A stretch of DNA of 64,000 nucleotides, taken from positions 3,844,001 through 3,908,000 of the forward strand of contig NZ_CP149817.1 of assembly GCF_037935975.1 (NCBI RefSeq), given 5' to 3'. Within the stretch, counting starts at the first letter, position 1; every line of letters starts with the position of its first letter. A program made the position numbers and the translations under genes. The notes below the pieces were generated by a model. It was not told where the DNA came from, made no database searches, and saw only the letters and a program-made list of their open reading frames with translations. Of the stretch, positions 45,912 through 54,642 are shown piece after piece. This DNA comes from Teredinibacter turnerae (GTDB taxonomy: Bacteria; Pseudomonadota; Gammaproteobacteria; Pseudomonadales; Cellvibrionaceae).

Positions 45912-46334
45912 ATGTTCTCAGAACGTAGGGATTTATTAAGCGGTGAGAAAGTTGTTTATATTGCTAGATTGAGCTTATGGCCACATTTTTTCGAATTATT
46001 ATTAGGGGTCTTGCTTACACCGTTGGTTTTGGGATTATTCATATTGGCTAGGATAGCTATCAATTACAAATCTACGACATACATAGTAACTTCTAGAAGG
46101 TTTATTGCTAGCAATGGCTTCTTTACGCGAAAAACTGAGTCAATAGCTCATACAAAAGCATTCGGTTTGGAGATAACACAAACTCTTTTGGGTAGGATAT
46201 TTAATTATGGCACGATTACTCTTCGAGCTCCCCAGGGCGGTGATGGCGCGTTTATGGGAATAAATATATCGTCCCCTAATACGTTCGATTCGTATTACAG
46301 TGAAGCGACGACTCGCTTCCAAAAAAAAAGTTGA
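45912..46334 (+). CDS. bacterial PH-domain (YdbT-like) membrane protein
   Basis: A 140-residue protein with a hydrophobic segment at about 27-50 (FFELLLGVLLTPLVLGLFIL) followed by a bacterial pleckstrin-homology-type domain: YIVTSRRFIASNGFFTRKTE, LEITQTLLGRIFNYGTITLR. Family members are membrane-linked and of largely unknown role. The start is ATG 45912. It lies on the plus strand in the cassette region. Confidence 0.7.
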   Translation: MFSERRDLLSGEKVVYIARLSLWPHFFELLLGVLLTPLVLGLFILARIAINYKSTTYIVTSRRFIASNGFFTRKTESIAHTKAFGLEITQTLLGRIFNYGTITLRAPQGGDGAFMGINISSPNTFDSYYSEATTRFQKKS

Positions 46335-46490
46335 ACTTATAAGAGCAGTTCAAAAGCTAGGATGTGATCGAACTTTTCTAGGTTAAGAAATATTTTGGCA
46401 AGATTGAGGAGAATTGCTCATAGGGAAGAATAAGGTTAATGCTAACCTAATCGAGAGATTACACCTAAAAATACAACAGAGGTATCAATC

Positions 46491-46730
46491 ATGGTATTTA
46501 TTGCTGGCGACGATGATTTGACTGACGATTTTAATGAAGCGGCAGAATCGCAATCTTGGGAAGCGGGGGATTTGACTGACGAGTTTAATGAAGCGGCAGA
46601 ATCGCAATCTTGGGAAGCGGGGGATTTGACTGACGAGTTTAATGAAGCCGCCAGTGAAGAAGAGTCTGAAGATAACCCTGATGATTTGGATCTCGATTTG
46701 GATCCTCCATGGGATGATTTCGATATGTAG
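46491..46730 (+). CDS. small acidic protein with three 18-residue tandem repeats
   Basis: A 79-residue, very acidic protein. The unit DLTDEFNEAAESQSWEAG occurs three times (the third diverges after NEAA), followed by an Asp/Glu-rich tail ending PPWDDFDM. The DNA repeat unit is 54 bp and units 1 and 2 are almost identical, so the array expanded recently. No signal peptide. It is convergent with the phosphorylation operon on the other strand, 75 bp away from the nearest minus-strand frame. Function unknown; the repeat looks like a short linear docking motif. Confidence 0.55.
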   Translation: MVFIAGDDDLTDDFNEAAESQSWEAGDLTDEFNEAAESQSWEAGDLTDEFNEAASEEESEDNPDDLDLDLDPPWDDFDM

Positions 46731-46804
46731 CTTACTCGAATTGAGCGTTGCTCACACCTAGGTCTATGGTAGCATAATTTTAAAAAATCAAAATTGAAGC
46801 TTAA

Positions 46805-47089
46805 TTAATTGTTAAAAACTTTGTTTATAAAAATTTTAAACTGCATTTTAATGACAGAAAACCATTTTATTTTAGTTGAGTAGGGGGTTGATGGCGCTCT
46901 TTCTCTCGATTTTTTATTTACTATTTTAGTAACGTAGTTTTCATCCGATAAATTGATAGTGTTCTGACTCTGTTTATCAATTGGATAAGATTTGTGTCGA
47001 TTTATTGACTCGGATACGGCTGCTTTTAGTTCCATTCGGTATTTTTTAAGTCGTCTTCGCGAAGATTCGAGATCTTTTTGTAAAACCAT
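46805..47089 (-). CDS. small basic hypothetical ORF at the end of the phosphorylation operon
   Basis: A 94-residue Lys/Arg-rich frame overlapping the last 64 nt of the MotB-like gene. The N-terminal half is a charged helix (LESSRRRLKKYRMELKAAVS). It could be a real sixth gene read by coupling, or a C-terminal extension separated by a frameshift. No family recognised. Confidence 0.35.
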   Translation of the reverse strand: MVLQKDLESSRRRLKKYRMELKAAVSESINRHKSYPIDKQSQNTINLSDENYVTKIVNKKSRERAPSTPYSTKIKWFSVIKMQFKIFINKVFNN

Positions 47090-47619
47090 TTTTCTATTAA
47101 CTCTATTTGTTTGGATTCGATAGACGCGGGTCTATGTAAATCAACAAAAAAAACACATTCCTTTGAGTCGGAAAGCTCCTTAATATTTTGACCAATCTTG
47201 GCGAATTCTTTTTGACTCATGGAGCCAAGTCTAATATTTTTTGTGATCTTTTTAAATTCATTGCTCCGGTAATCGGGAGCGGCAGATTCAACGAATAGTG
47301 AATCTTTTTCTATTATTTTTACTCTAAATAAAAATTCTATCGAGTTTGAGGGTGAAGTCCAGCACGAAGGTTTTCCTCGAGCCTTTTTTAAAACTTGAGC
47401 CAGATAAATATTTTCTTTTTTTAGCTCTTTGATATGGTCGGCATCTGTGTCAATCTTTTCTTTTAATTTCAAAATCTCTTTTTCTAACAGAATTGCTTGG
47501 GTCTCATTATCTTTTTTTTGCTCCAGTAAGCTTGCAATAAAAATTAATAAAATGAACAATACTATAAAGCTTTGTTCTGCCAATGTCATACCTAATATAG
47601 GGTTTTTAAGGCTGCTCAC
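47026..47619 (-). CDS. MotB/ExbD/ZorB-like single-pass membrane protein
   Basis: A 197-residue protein. Residues about 16-32 form a membrane helix (SFIVLFILLIFIASLL) preceded by Glu15, roughly where ExbD and MotB have their proton-carrying Asp. A coiled coil at 35-80 and a C-terminal domain of about 100 residues (IEFLFRVKIIEKDSLFVESA, CVFFVDLHRPASIESKQIEL) follow, likely outside the membrane. It overlaps the upstream ExbB/MotA-like gene by 4 nt, so the two are co-translated. Topology and pairing suggest the MotB role; sequence identity to known families is not visible by eye. Confidence 0.55.
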   Translation of the reverse strand: MSSLKNPILGMTLAEQSFIVLFILLIFIASLLEQKKDNETQAILLEKEILKLKEKIDTDADHIKELKKENIYLAQVLKKARGKPSCWTSPSNSIEFLFRVKIIEKDSLFVESAAPDYRSNEFKKITKNIRLGSMSQKEFAKIGQNIKELSDSKECVFFVDLHRPASIESKQIELIEKWFYKKISNLREDDLKNTEWN

Positions 47620-48908
47620 GCTTGATCTTTTATCCTATTCGCTAGCTCTTTTGCTGCAGATGCTAAGTCTACCATTATTGCGTTTAGGTGACCCTGTGCT
47701 TCGTAAATGGCGCTTGCGTGATCTTTTCGAGCACTTTCAACCAAACTGCTATATTTTTCAACTTCGCTTGTGATTTTCTCAACCGCTTTAGTTGCCGCGA
47801 GCACGTTTTTTGGAACATTTTGTGTGTTTTCTAATACGGAGAATAAGCTAGATTCAATTTTTTCTGCGATATTTAAGAAATCATAGGATTTGCTCATCTT
47901 ATTTCTAATATCATCCAGATTGATGTCAAACTTATGAGTATTCTCGATGACTTTAGACATCGCGATATTGAATCTTTCAATATCCCCCTTGACCATTCCT
48001 AAATGGCTGGAAACACTACCAACTTGATCATTTAGCATGCTAGTTGACTTGTGAAGCTGTTTTGTTTCATTTTTTGTTTCTTCTGTCGATTGTAAAATAT
48101 TTGAGTTTGCATTGTGCATGCTTGCACCAAGCTGCTTTAGCTCCTCTTTGATCGGATCTGTTAGCTTGGATAGGTTATCTTTGAAATCCGTTAAGCCCGA
48201 AGTTGCAATATCTTGGAGGTGAAAAGATGTTTTTTCAAAGGTGGTTTTCTGGGCTTCACTAAATGTTTGATAAATAGACCTTATTTGATCAAATGAATCG
48301 TTTGAATCTTCGGAAAAGTCTTTCAGGGCATCCGTTAGTTTGGTTTTTAATGATGAAATTTCGGGTTCAAACTCACTCATTACAAGGTTTTGAATGCCTT
48401 CTCGCTCGTGTACTATTGTGTCAGTTAGGTTAACTATTTCATTCTGAAGTTGGTTTAGTTTCGCTGATGTGTCTTCAAATTTTTGAGTAAAACTTTCCAG
48501 CGTATTTTCAATTTTTTCAGTCAAATCCTTACTGTTTTGTGGCTTTTTGTATTCAAAGGTTGTAAGTAGAACTCTAAATATTAGTCCATAGATAGTGGTA
48601 AACAGCGCGATCGCGAAGCTACCTATGATAGAGGATATTTGGAGAGTATCTTCGTTTAATGAGGCGAGCCCAGAAGCCATAGATATTAATGTAAATATAA
48701 ACCCCAAAAAGTACATTGAGTCTGCCTTCTGTTCATTTTCGAGAGATATAGAAGACATATATGAAAGGACAAAAAAGAAGATTGTCATTATTCCAGCAAG
48801 GATAATAGAAGTAGCAAAACCTTGAAAAAATTGCGCTGGTCCTAAAATGATATAAGCGCCTATTGTTACTGCGGTAATAAACGCGAAAGTAGGATTTATG
48901 GTCAACAT
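47616..48908 (-). CDS. ExbB/MotA/ZorA-like membrane protein with long coiled-coil tail
   Basis: A 430-residue protein. Four hydrophobic segments at about 6-23, 31-52, 65-84 and 91-117; the last (GSFAIALFTTIYGLIFRVLL) resembles the conserved third/fourth helices of MotA/TolQ/ExbB. From about 125 to the end it is a continuous heptad-rich, Ser/Thr/Lys/Glu coiled coil of 300 residues, which would project into the cytoplasm. A MotA-like channel with a long cytoplasmic tail is the hallmark of ZorA of the Zorya defence system. Here its upstream neighbour is a protein kinase. Confidence 0.6.
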   Translation of the reverse strand: MLTINPTFAFITAVTIGAYIILGPAQFFQGFATSIILAGIMTIFFFVLSYMSSISLENEQKADSMYFLGFIFTLISMASGLASLNEDTLQISSIIGSFAIALFTTIYGLIFRVLLTTFEYKKPQNSKDLTEKIENTLESFTQKFEDTSAKLNQLQNEIVNLTDTIVHEREGIQNLVMSEFEPEISSLKTKLTDALKDFSEDSNDSFDQIRSIYQTFSEAQKTTFEKTSFHLQDIATSGLTDFKDNLSKLTDPIKEELKQLGASMHNANSNILQSTEETKNETKQLHKSTSMLNDQVGSVSSHLGMVKGDIERFNIAMSKVIENTHKFDINLDDIRNKMSKSYDFLNIAEKIESSLFSVLENTQNVPKNVLAATKAVEKITSEVEKYSSLVESARKDHASAIYEAQGHLNAIMVDLASAAKELANRIKDQA

Positions 48909-48912
48909 AGCT

Positions 48913-50178
48913 TCAATTAATGGTTAATATTTTGTAATGATTACCTTCTATTGAAATTGTCATGCCCGTCATAAGTATAATTGATGCTGTCGGAGCGATG
49001 TTTTTAACCGTTTTGTCGGGAAGGTATGCTTTCCAAGAAGACTTAGAAATATTTTTTAACCCAATTTCATTGCGCTTTCTTGGATGATTGACCACTAAGC
49101 CTAATCCTTTATTTCCAAGAAAGTGTTTGTCTACTTGAAAAACCATTCCTTCAGTAAGTAGTACTTTTCTTTCGTCAAAGCTAATTTCGCAATGGCGGCG
49201 TAGTTTGTTTCCGCACGTATCGCATATGTCGGTATTTTCTGCACAAAAGAGCGTTTTACAATGAGAACATCGCACAATATTGTCTTGAAATTTGATTAGC
49301 GCTTTAACCCATGTGCCATCCGTAGTTCTTTCTTTAGGGTTATGTGCACCATCAACAAACGTCTTATAAAATAGCTTTCGCATGAAAACTGGAAGTCGAT
49401 CCCAGTTTCGAGCAGGATTGGTGTCTTTTGGTAAAGTGTTTTTATGATCGCTACCAAAAATAAATTTCGGTTTCGTGGCGTAGAAGGCACGTTCAGAGGT
49501 ATCATTTACGAGATTAATATCTTCCCATAAGGCACCTTGATAAGGGTGATGGCGCACTAATGTGTAAAATAGTAAGACGGCTAACGAATGATAATCGCTA
49601 TAGCGAGTACATGTAGTTTCTTCAAGTATTACTTCCGGCGCTGCGAACTCCGGGAAATATAATCGCTCACCGTTTGGGTCATTATCTATTCTAACATTGT
49701 CGCAGTCGCAAATAACAACTTCACCAGTTTTTGTGTCCAACGCAGGACCACCCAGATTGAGGTCTTTGTACACTAGGCCCTGAATGTGAAGATTAAAAAA
49801 TGCTTCACAGACGCTCCTGCACGCGAAAATTAAAGTATCCAGTTGAGGTACTGGCTTGACGCGCCCTTGAACTAGCTTTTCCCAGGACGAAAATCGAGCC
49901 TCTCTGAGTGGCATAACGTAACCAAATTGGTCGACATGCTCCACATAATTTGCCGGCCAAAGGAATCTATTATCTGGCGAATTTCGTTGCGTCACCTCTT
50001 CACTTAGAGCGACTTTTGTTTCTTGTGAGACAGCGTATGGAAAAAGCAGTTTAAGAGCTAAATGGTTTTTATTGTCGTCAGTGACTTCGTATACAATGCC
50101 TTGTCCGCCCTCACCTAGGAGACGAACTAACTTGTAATTATTCTTTTGGAAAGAAATAGTTGAACCTATTTGTAGCAT
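48913..50178 (-). CDS. Ser/Thr protein kinase with zinc ribbon
   Basis: A 421-residue kinase. Glycine loop LLGEGGQGIVYEV (21-32), Lys43 in ALKLLFP, catalytic Asp139 in LVYKDLNLGG, metal-binding Asp158 in CDCDN (DFG replaced by DCD), and AAPEVILE. A four-cysteine zinc ribbon follows (C304, C307, C319, C322: CSHCKTLFC ... DICDTCGNKL), then a C-terminal beta-rich domain of about 90 residues. It belongs to the kinases found with TerY-like vWA and PP2C proteins. It lies 6 bp after the PP2C gene and 4 bp before the membrane-protein gene. Confidence 0.85.
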   Translation of the reverse strand: MLQIGSTISFQKNNYKLVRLLGEGGQGIVYEVTDDNKNHLALKLLFPYAVSQETKVALSEEVTQRNSPDNRFLWPANYVEHVDQFGYVMPLREARFSSWEKLVQGRVKPVPQLDTLIFACRSVCEAFFNLHIQGLVYKDLNLGGPALDTKTGEVVICDCDNVRIDNDPNGERLYFPEFAAPEVILEETTCTRYSDYHSLAVLLFYTLVRHHPYQGALWEDINLVNDTSERAFYATKPKFIFGSDHKNTLPKDTNPARNWDRLPVFMRKLFYKTFVDGAHNPKERTTDGTWVKALIKFQDNIVRCSHCKTLFCAENTDICDTCGNKLRRHCEISFDERKVLLTEGMVFQVDKHFLGNKGLGLVVNHPRKRNEIGLKNISKSSWKAYLPDKTVKNIAPTASIILMTGMTISIEGNHYKILTIN

Positions 50179-50184
50179 AGTAAT

Positions 50185-51915
50185 TTAACCTTTAGTTTTT
50201 AGTAATGTTTCAAAAAGGTTCTTCCAATTTTCCGAGCTTGGTCTATTTTCTGGTGCAAATAAGCCTTCGCTAAATGTTTTAATGAAATATTGTTGTGCTT
50301 CTAAGGGGATTCCGTTCCAGTGTGGCAAGCTTCTCCAGTGGTTTAAAAGGTCGACACCATGTTTTTTATGGTCAAAAGAAGCACTATCAAACTTTCTTGT
50401 TGGAGAGGGGTGCCGGCCAACCCAAGTCCAGAATAATAGAACCGCTAACGCGTGATTTTCAGAATGGCGATTATACTTTCCCATTTGTTTTTTTGATATT
50501 TCCGGAGCTAAAAAACGGGAGTGAATATTTGGAGAGCCAATACTATTTTCTTTTCGGATGCTAACGAGTTCAGATATTTTTATATTTCCCTGTTTTGGGT
50601 CGAACGAAAAACTTCTTAATTCGAAACTTCCAAAAACTAGTCCAAGCGCGTGAATATATGAAAAGGCTTCACATAAATTTGCAAGTGCATTCATCAATAT
50701 TCTGTTACTCATTTTGGATTTTGCTCGCCCTCCCCATGGAATAAATCTAGTTTCTAGCGTAGGTGTGATATATATAAAAATATTGTTTTTCCAAAAGGAT
50801 TTAATCGGCCAAAGAAATAAGTCGAAATTAGCTTTATCTAACTTAGATAAATCTACTTCGTAACTTTTTCTTTCGTTGAATGTGCATAGCCTAAAAGTTT
50901 TGCCACTTTCATCTTTTACCTTGTAAAGGCCGCTTTTTGAGTCTTCATAAATTACTCCAAGTATTGTATATTTGCAGTCATCGTCTGAAGTTACTACGTC
51001 TCCTTCAGTATAGATTTTATGGTTTTTTGTTTCGCTTGAAGATGTTTTGTTTATATTGGCTGGGATCAGATTTCGATCTGTTTTTTCGTCGTTGTCGTTA
51101 TTGAGGTTTTTCTTTCTCCATACAGCTAATGCAAGGGATACGTCGTCACCACTTGTCTCTTCAGATAATACGCAAAGTCTTCGAGGAAGTGCGGCGATTG
51201 TTTTGATCCAATTATCACAAGAGGCATTGTATAGATTTTCCCCCATTTCAATTTGAAAGTCCTCTATCGAATCAAAAGGATCGTAAATTCCATCGCTAAC
51301 GAGTAGACATAACTTTATTTTCGGGTCTCGTTCTACACAAAAATCGCAATAGTCGGCGATGTTTGATTGTGATAAAGACAAAGTAGTACTGTTTGGTTTG
51401 TTTTTTTCTGATTTAAATTTAAGAAGGGAATTTTGATTTTCTTCAGAAACTAGAATCGCGCCATCTCCGATTTGTAGGAATACAGCGGTGGTCTCTGAAA
51501 AGCCTGCTGCGAGTAATGTAGTTCCATATTTCTTTAATGTTACATCTTTCGTAATGTCTAAAGGTTTGTTAAATAGCTCATGCTCAAGCTTCGCGTGTTC
51601 CAAGACTGTTCTATCCCACATCGTCTTCACTTTTTTTGGAAGCTGGCGCTCTTGAGGAACCTTATTTTTTTCGAGAAACTCTTTTAATAGCCTTACAGCT
51701 ATCTCTACTGCAAAGAGAGAACCATAGTGGCTATTTTCATGAAGGGAGCCTCCATGACCATCCGCTACTGCTAGTACCGTAATATTTTTATTTTTGTCGA
51801 CTACTGATCTGGCACAATCTTGGTTCGTCTTGCCATTTTCGGTAATATGAGAATGTCCCGGTAAAGAAATTGAAGTTACGTTGGGTAATTTCTGAATATA
51901 CATGTTTTTTAACAT
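50185..51915 (-). CDS. PP2C phosphatase fused to a degenerate kinase domain
   Basis: A 576-residue fusion. Residues about 12-270 are a PP2C phosphatase: GKTNQDCARSVV, AVADGHGGS (52-56), LQIGDGAIL, LLVSDGIYD, and GDDVSLAL, all metal-binding Asp present. Residues about 300-576 align along their length with the neighbouring kinase, but the catalytic loop reads GLVFGSFELRSF (Asp lost) and the DFG-equivalent reads SELV. A pseudokinase is therefore predicted, perhaps binding the partner kinase. The short linker is Ser/Asn/Lys-rich. It starts at ATG 51915; MYIQ four codons later is an alternative. Confidence 0.85.
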   Translation of the reverse strand: MLKNMYIQKLPNVTSISLPGHSHITENGKTNQDCARSVVDKNKNITVLAVADGHGGSLHENSHYGSLFAVEIAVRLLKEFLEKNKVPQERQLPKKVKTMWDRTVLEHAKLEHELFNKPLDITKDVTLKKYGTTLLAAGFSETTAVFLQIGDGAILVSEENQNSLLKFKSEKNKPNSTTLSLSQSNIADYCDFCVERDPKIKLCLLVSDGIYDPFDSIEDFQIEMGENLYNASCDNWIKTIAALPRRLCVLSEETSGDDVSLALAVWRKKNLNNDNDEKTDRNLIPANINKTSSSETKNHKIYTEGDVVTSDDDCKYTILGVIYEDSKSGLYKVKDESGKTFRLCTFNERKSYEVDLSKLDKANFDLFLWPIKSFWKNNIFIYITPTLETRFIPWGGRAKSKMSNRILMNALANLCEAFSYIHALGLVFGSFELRSFSFDPKQGNIKISELVSIRKENSIGSPNIHSRFLAPEISKKQMGKYNRHSENHALAVLLFWTWVGRHPSPTRKFDSASFDHKKHGVDLLNHWRSLPHWNGIPLEAQQYFIKTFSEGLFAPENRPSSENWKNLFETLLKTKG

Positions 51916-51926
51916 TCCATGACGTA

Positions 51927-52658
51927 CTAAAAAATCATATCTTCATCTTCTATTTGGCTCGAGGCATGATCTAGTGCGTCTTTTATCGTGGAATCCATAT
52001 CTTTTGTATTTGAGGAGCTGTTGATTTTACTCACAGTGACAGTAGCCAGTTTTATATACTCTTTCAGCTGGGTGCTATTGTTAGCTTCTAATACTAGCTC
52101 TGGATTCCCGGTAAACATCTCAAGTGTGCGCTTCGCTTCGCCTTCCTGAGCGTCATTGCCAATCGCAATTGCCATTCGAACACTTCGCCCTTTTTGTCCC
52201 CAAGGTAGTTGATTCAATTCGTCGATTTCTTTTCTCCAAGTGTCGTCGGTTGGGCCTCCATCGCTAACTAGAAGAAGTACAGGGGGTTTATTCTTTTTCC
52301 CCATATTCTCTTCAGTCAACTCATCTCTCAACAATCGAATCGCTGCTCCGAGGTTAGTTGCTCCTTCTATTTCAAGGTCATTCCATTGGTAGTCACGCAT
52401 AGTTTGAACTGGAATGTGCCAACTAGCTTCAGATTCGAATTTTATTACTCCTATGTTCATTTCCACGAAAGCGTTAGCATCGTGAAAATCCTTTAACATA
52501 AACTCGCATTCTTTCATTGCGGCATTTAGTGATTGTATTTTTCCGTAAGCTCCCATGGAGCCAGAGCAATCTGCAAGAACTATTATCTTTAGAGTTGCTT
52601 TGCTCACCCCTCCAAATCTGTCCGTTTCCTCTTCGTAGTTGCCCAAAATGTTATTCAT
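51927..52658 (-). CDS. TerY-like von Willebrand A domain protein
   Basis: A 243-residue vWA protein. Metal-ion site DCSGSMG (31-37), GATNLGAAI, and LLVSDGGPTDD complete the MIDAS. It lacks a signal peptide or membrane segment, so it is cytosolic, and ends in an acidic tail. It starts at ATG 52658 with AGGAG 6 nt upstream. As the first gene of the operon it has the TerY-P arrangement (vWA, PP2C, kinase), known to accompany tellurite/stress and phage-conflict systems. It would be expected to bridge the kinase and phosphatase. Confidence 0.88.
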   Translation of the reverse strand: MNNILGNYEEETDRFGGVSKATLKIIVLADCSGSMGAYGKIQSLNAAMKECEFMLKDFHDANAFVEMNIGVIKFESEASWHIPVQTMRDYQWNDLEIEGATNLGAAIRLLRDELTEENMGKKNKPPVLLLVSDGGPTDDTWRKEIDELNQLPWGQKGRSVRMAIAIGNDAQEGEAKRTLEMFTGNPELVLEANNSTQLKEYIKLATVTVSKINSSSNTKDMDSTIKDALDHASSQIEDEDMIF

Positions 52659-53466
52659 AGCTTGCTCCTAAGGTTGGTTTTTCAGGGATGTAGTAAATAT
52701 TCACCTACCTTCAGATTCTTTCGGCGGTGCGTATAAAATTCATACCTAGGGTAACTAAAGGTGTACAACCCATAGTTAATCACTCTTGCTCATTCTATTT
52801 GGGCGTCCAAGTTGGTGCGATTGCACAATCACTGAGCGTTGCTGGCCGTGTTATATTAAAAATCTGACTAAAGACTGAACCCCTGGTGTGGCAAACTTGG
52901 ATTAGCTCTCGCAAATTTAAAATTAATCATAAAATACAAAGTATGCAAAAAATGTGTCAATAGAATGACATTTCGGGCCACTCTCATTTGCTAAATATTC
53001 GGTTATATGTTGATTGAATATTAAAGACTACTTGCCGTTTGCGCTCTTGTCTACACCCTTTCTTGTTTTCCTCAACAGGAAGCCAGCTGAATTTTAAGAC
53101 TAACTAGGTTTCTTGATCTTCGGGTTTGTATTCTCTTCTTTTTTCTCCATCAAGATAATCCCATCCTAGGGCTACTGCTTTCTTACATGTAAAATACCAA
53201 TTTAGAGAAAAAGTATTTGAGTTCCAGGTTTTGTCACTATTCTCATATATCCCGTTTGTGGATAGGGTGTCGTTCGTTTGGCACTTACAAAAAAAACCTG
53301 AAAAATTCGCCATATCAGGAGTTAACCCTACGACCCCACTGAAAGGATTATTAAAAATAATATAGCTTTAAGAGAAATGTGTAAGTATGGGTATGAAGTA
53401 CAATTTTAGGGCGAGAGCAACCACTGGACTGAAACGGTGGCGGATAAATCGAAGGTGCTTTTGAGT
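52659..53466. promoter_or_regulatory. upstream region of the phosphorylation operon
   Basis: About 800 bp, AT-rich. On the minus strand a possible promoter reads TTGTAC, 18 nt, TATGAA near 52740-52770. A 69-residue minus-strand frame at 53104-53313 (NTFSLNWYFTCKKAVALGWD) has no family likeness or good ribosome site. The word GGGTGTCGTTCGTTTGGCAC at about 53270 resembles the IS66 right end (GGGTGTGGTTCGTTTGGCGC), so an IS66 end remnant may lie here. Confidence 0.35.
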
Positions 53467-54438
53467 TTAAGCTGAATTTCGTTGCAGAATGGGGCGTCTT
53501 CGAAAACGCTTCTGATAAATAAGTTCAAACTGCGTTGTATTGATCAGCCAAGTCTGTTCGTCAATGTGCAGTCGCTCGAGAATTGGTTTTAGATGCGCCG
53601 GCACGTAACCGCGCTTACCTTTGCGAATGCACCTTCCGGTGGCGTCAATCAGCTTAAGGTAATCCGAATAGCCAAATAATATACCATCTTGCACGTCATG
53701 TTTAACGCTGCCTTCAAAATGAAGAAGGGGCTTGACGGGCAGGTCAAAGCCTTGTAGGCACTCACTATCTTGCTGGCTACTGATAGCTTTTACCAAATCA
53801 AAACAGGGTTTTATGCGTTCTTTAATGCTGGTGTGATCGGATTTTTCCGGGCTGTCTGCCATGGACGCTCTGATAGGGTTAAGGTCTACGTATGCCATAG
53901 CTGATAACAGGGCTTCTTCGGTCAGTAGGGCTTGCGACTTATAGCGAGACTCCCAAAAATGACCGGAGCATTGGTCTTCTTTGTTGGCCATGCGTGCAAC
54001 AGGCTCTACGAGGCACTTCATAAACCAGCCGATATCCATTAGGCGGTTACGATACTGTTCTGCTATGTCAGACACGGTTTGTTGTTTTGCAGAATCAAGC
54101 TCTTCACCCTGTCGCCAATTTTGAACGAGTGTTGGTCCTTTAAACAGGCAGCACCATCGTTTCAGAATATTATCTGTGGACAAGTCTTTAATGGATTCAG
54201 GATGAAGTTTAACGACAATGTGTATATGGTTTGACATAACAGCATAGGCGCAAATATCAATAGCGAAGATTGACGACAATAGTCGAATACGGTCTTCAAT
54301 CCATTGCCTGCGGTGTTCGTAGCTTTTACCCGATGCCTTATCGAAACCGCAAAGATATGAACGCCGTACACAGCGTGAGACGATATGGTAGTACGGAGTA
54401 TCGCTAATACTGACTTGTTCTTTCCTTGGACGAGTCAT
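53467..54438 (-). CDS. REP-associated tyrosine transposase (RAYT, Y1 type)
   Basis: A 323-residue IS200-like Y1 transposase. N-terminal TPYYHIVSRCVRRSYLCGFD, the His-hydrophobic-His metal motif in AVMSNHIHIVVKL, and AMAYVDLNPIRASMA. The RAYT family is a domesticated, single-copy transposase thought to spread REP-type palindromes. The frame is complete. Repeated short GC-rich motifs lie directly upstream at 54511-54594, the expected partner sequences. Confidence 0.9.
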   Translation of the reverse strand: MTRPRKEQVSISDTPYYHIVSRCVRRSYLCGFDKASGKSYEHRRQWIEDRIRLLSSIFAIDICAYAVMSNHIHIVVKLHPESIKDLSTDNILKRWCCLFKGPTLVQNWRQGEELDSAKQQTVSDIAEQYRNRLMDIGWFMKCLVEPVARMANKEDQCSGHFWESRYKSQALLTEEALLSAMAYVDLNPIRASMADSPEKSDHTSIKERIKPCFDLVKAISSQQDSECLQGFDLPVKPLLHFEGSVKHDVQDGILFGYSDYLKLIDATGRCIRKGKRGYVPAHLKPILERLHIDEQTWLINTTQFELIYQKRFRRRPILQRNSA

Positions 54439-54510
54439 TTTGTTTCTCTTGCACTGTGTTTATATACAGTGTAACGAAGAAGCCTGTGTTGTCAAGAGGT
54501 CAGCAATAGG

Positions 54511-54594
54511 TGGGTACCTGTCCCCGAGAGAGAGACCAGTACCTGTCCCCGAGAGATGGGTGAGTGCCTGTCCCCGGCGCTTACCCCGGCGCTT
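54511..54594. repeat. REP-like short repeats beside the RAYT gene
   Basis: The motif (G/A)(G/T)(A/G)CCTGTCCCCG-AGAG appears three times, at about 54514, 54539 and 54564, with 25-nt spacing. A GGCGCTTA-CCCC-GGCGCTTA direct repeat follows. They lie about 75 nt upstream of the transposase start and are likely its recognition or substrate repeats. Confidence 0.6.
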
Positions 54595-54642
54595 ATAGGC
54601 TTCTGACTGTTCGTTGGTAAGTACGTCAGATGGACGGTAGAA

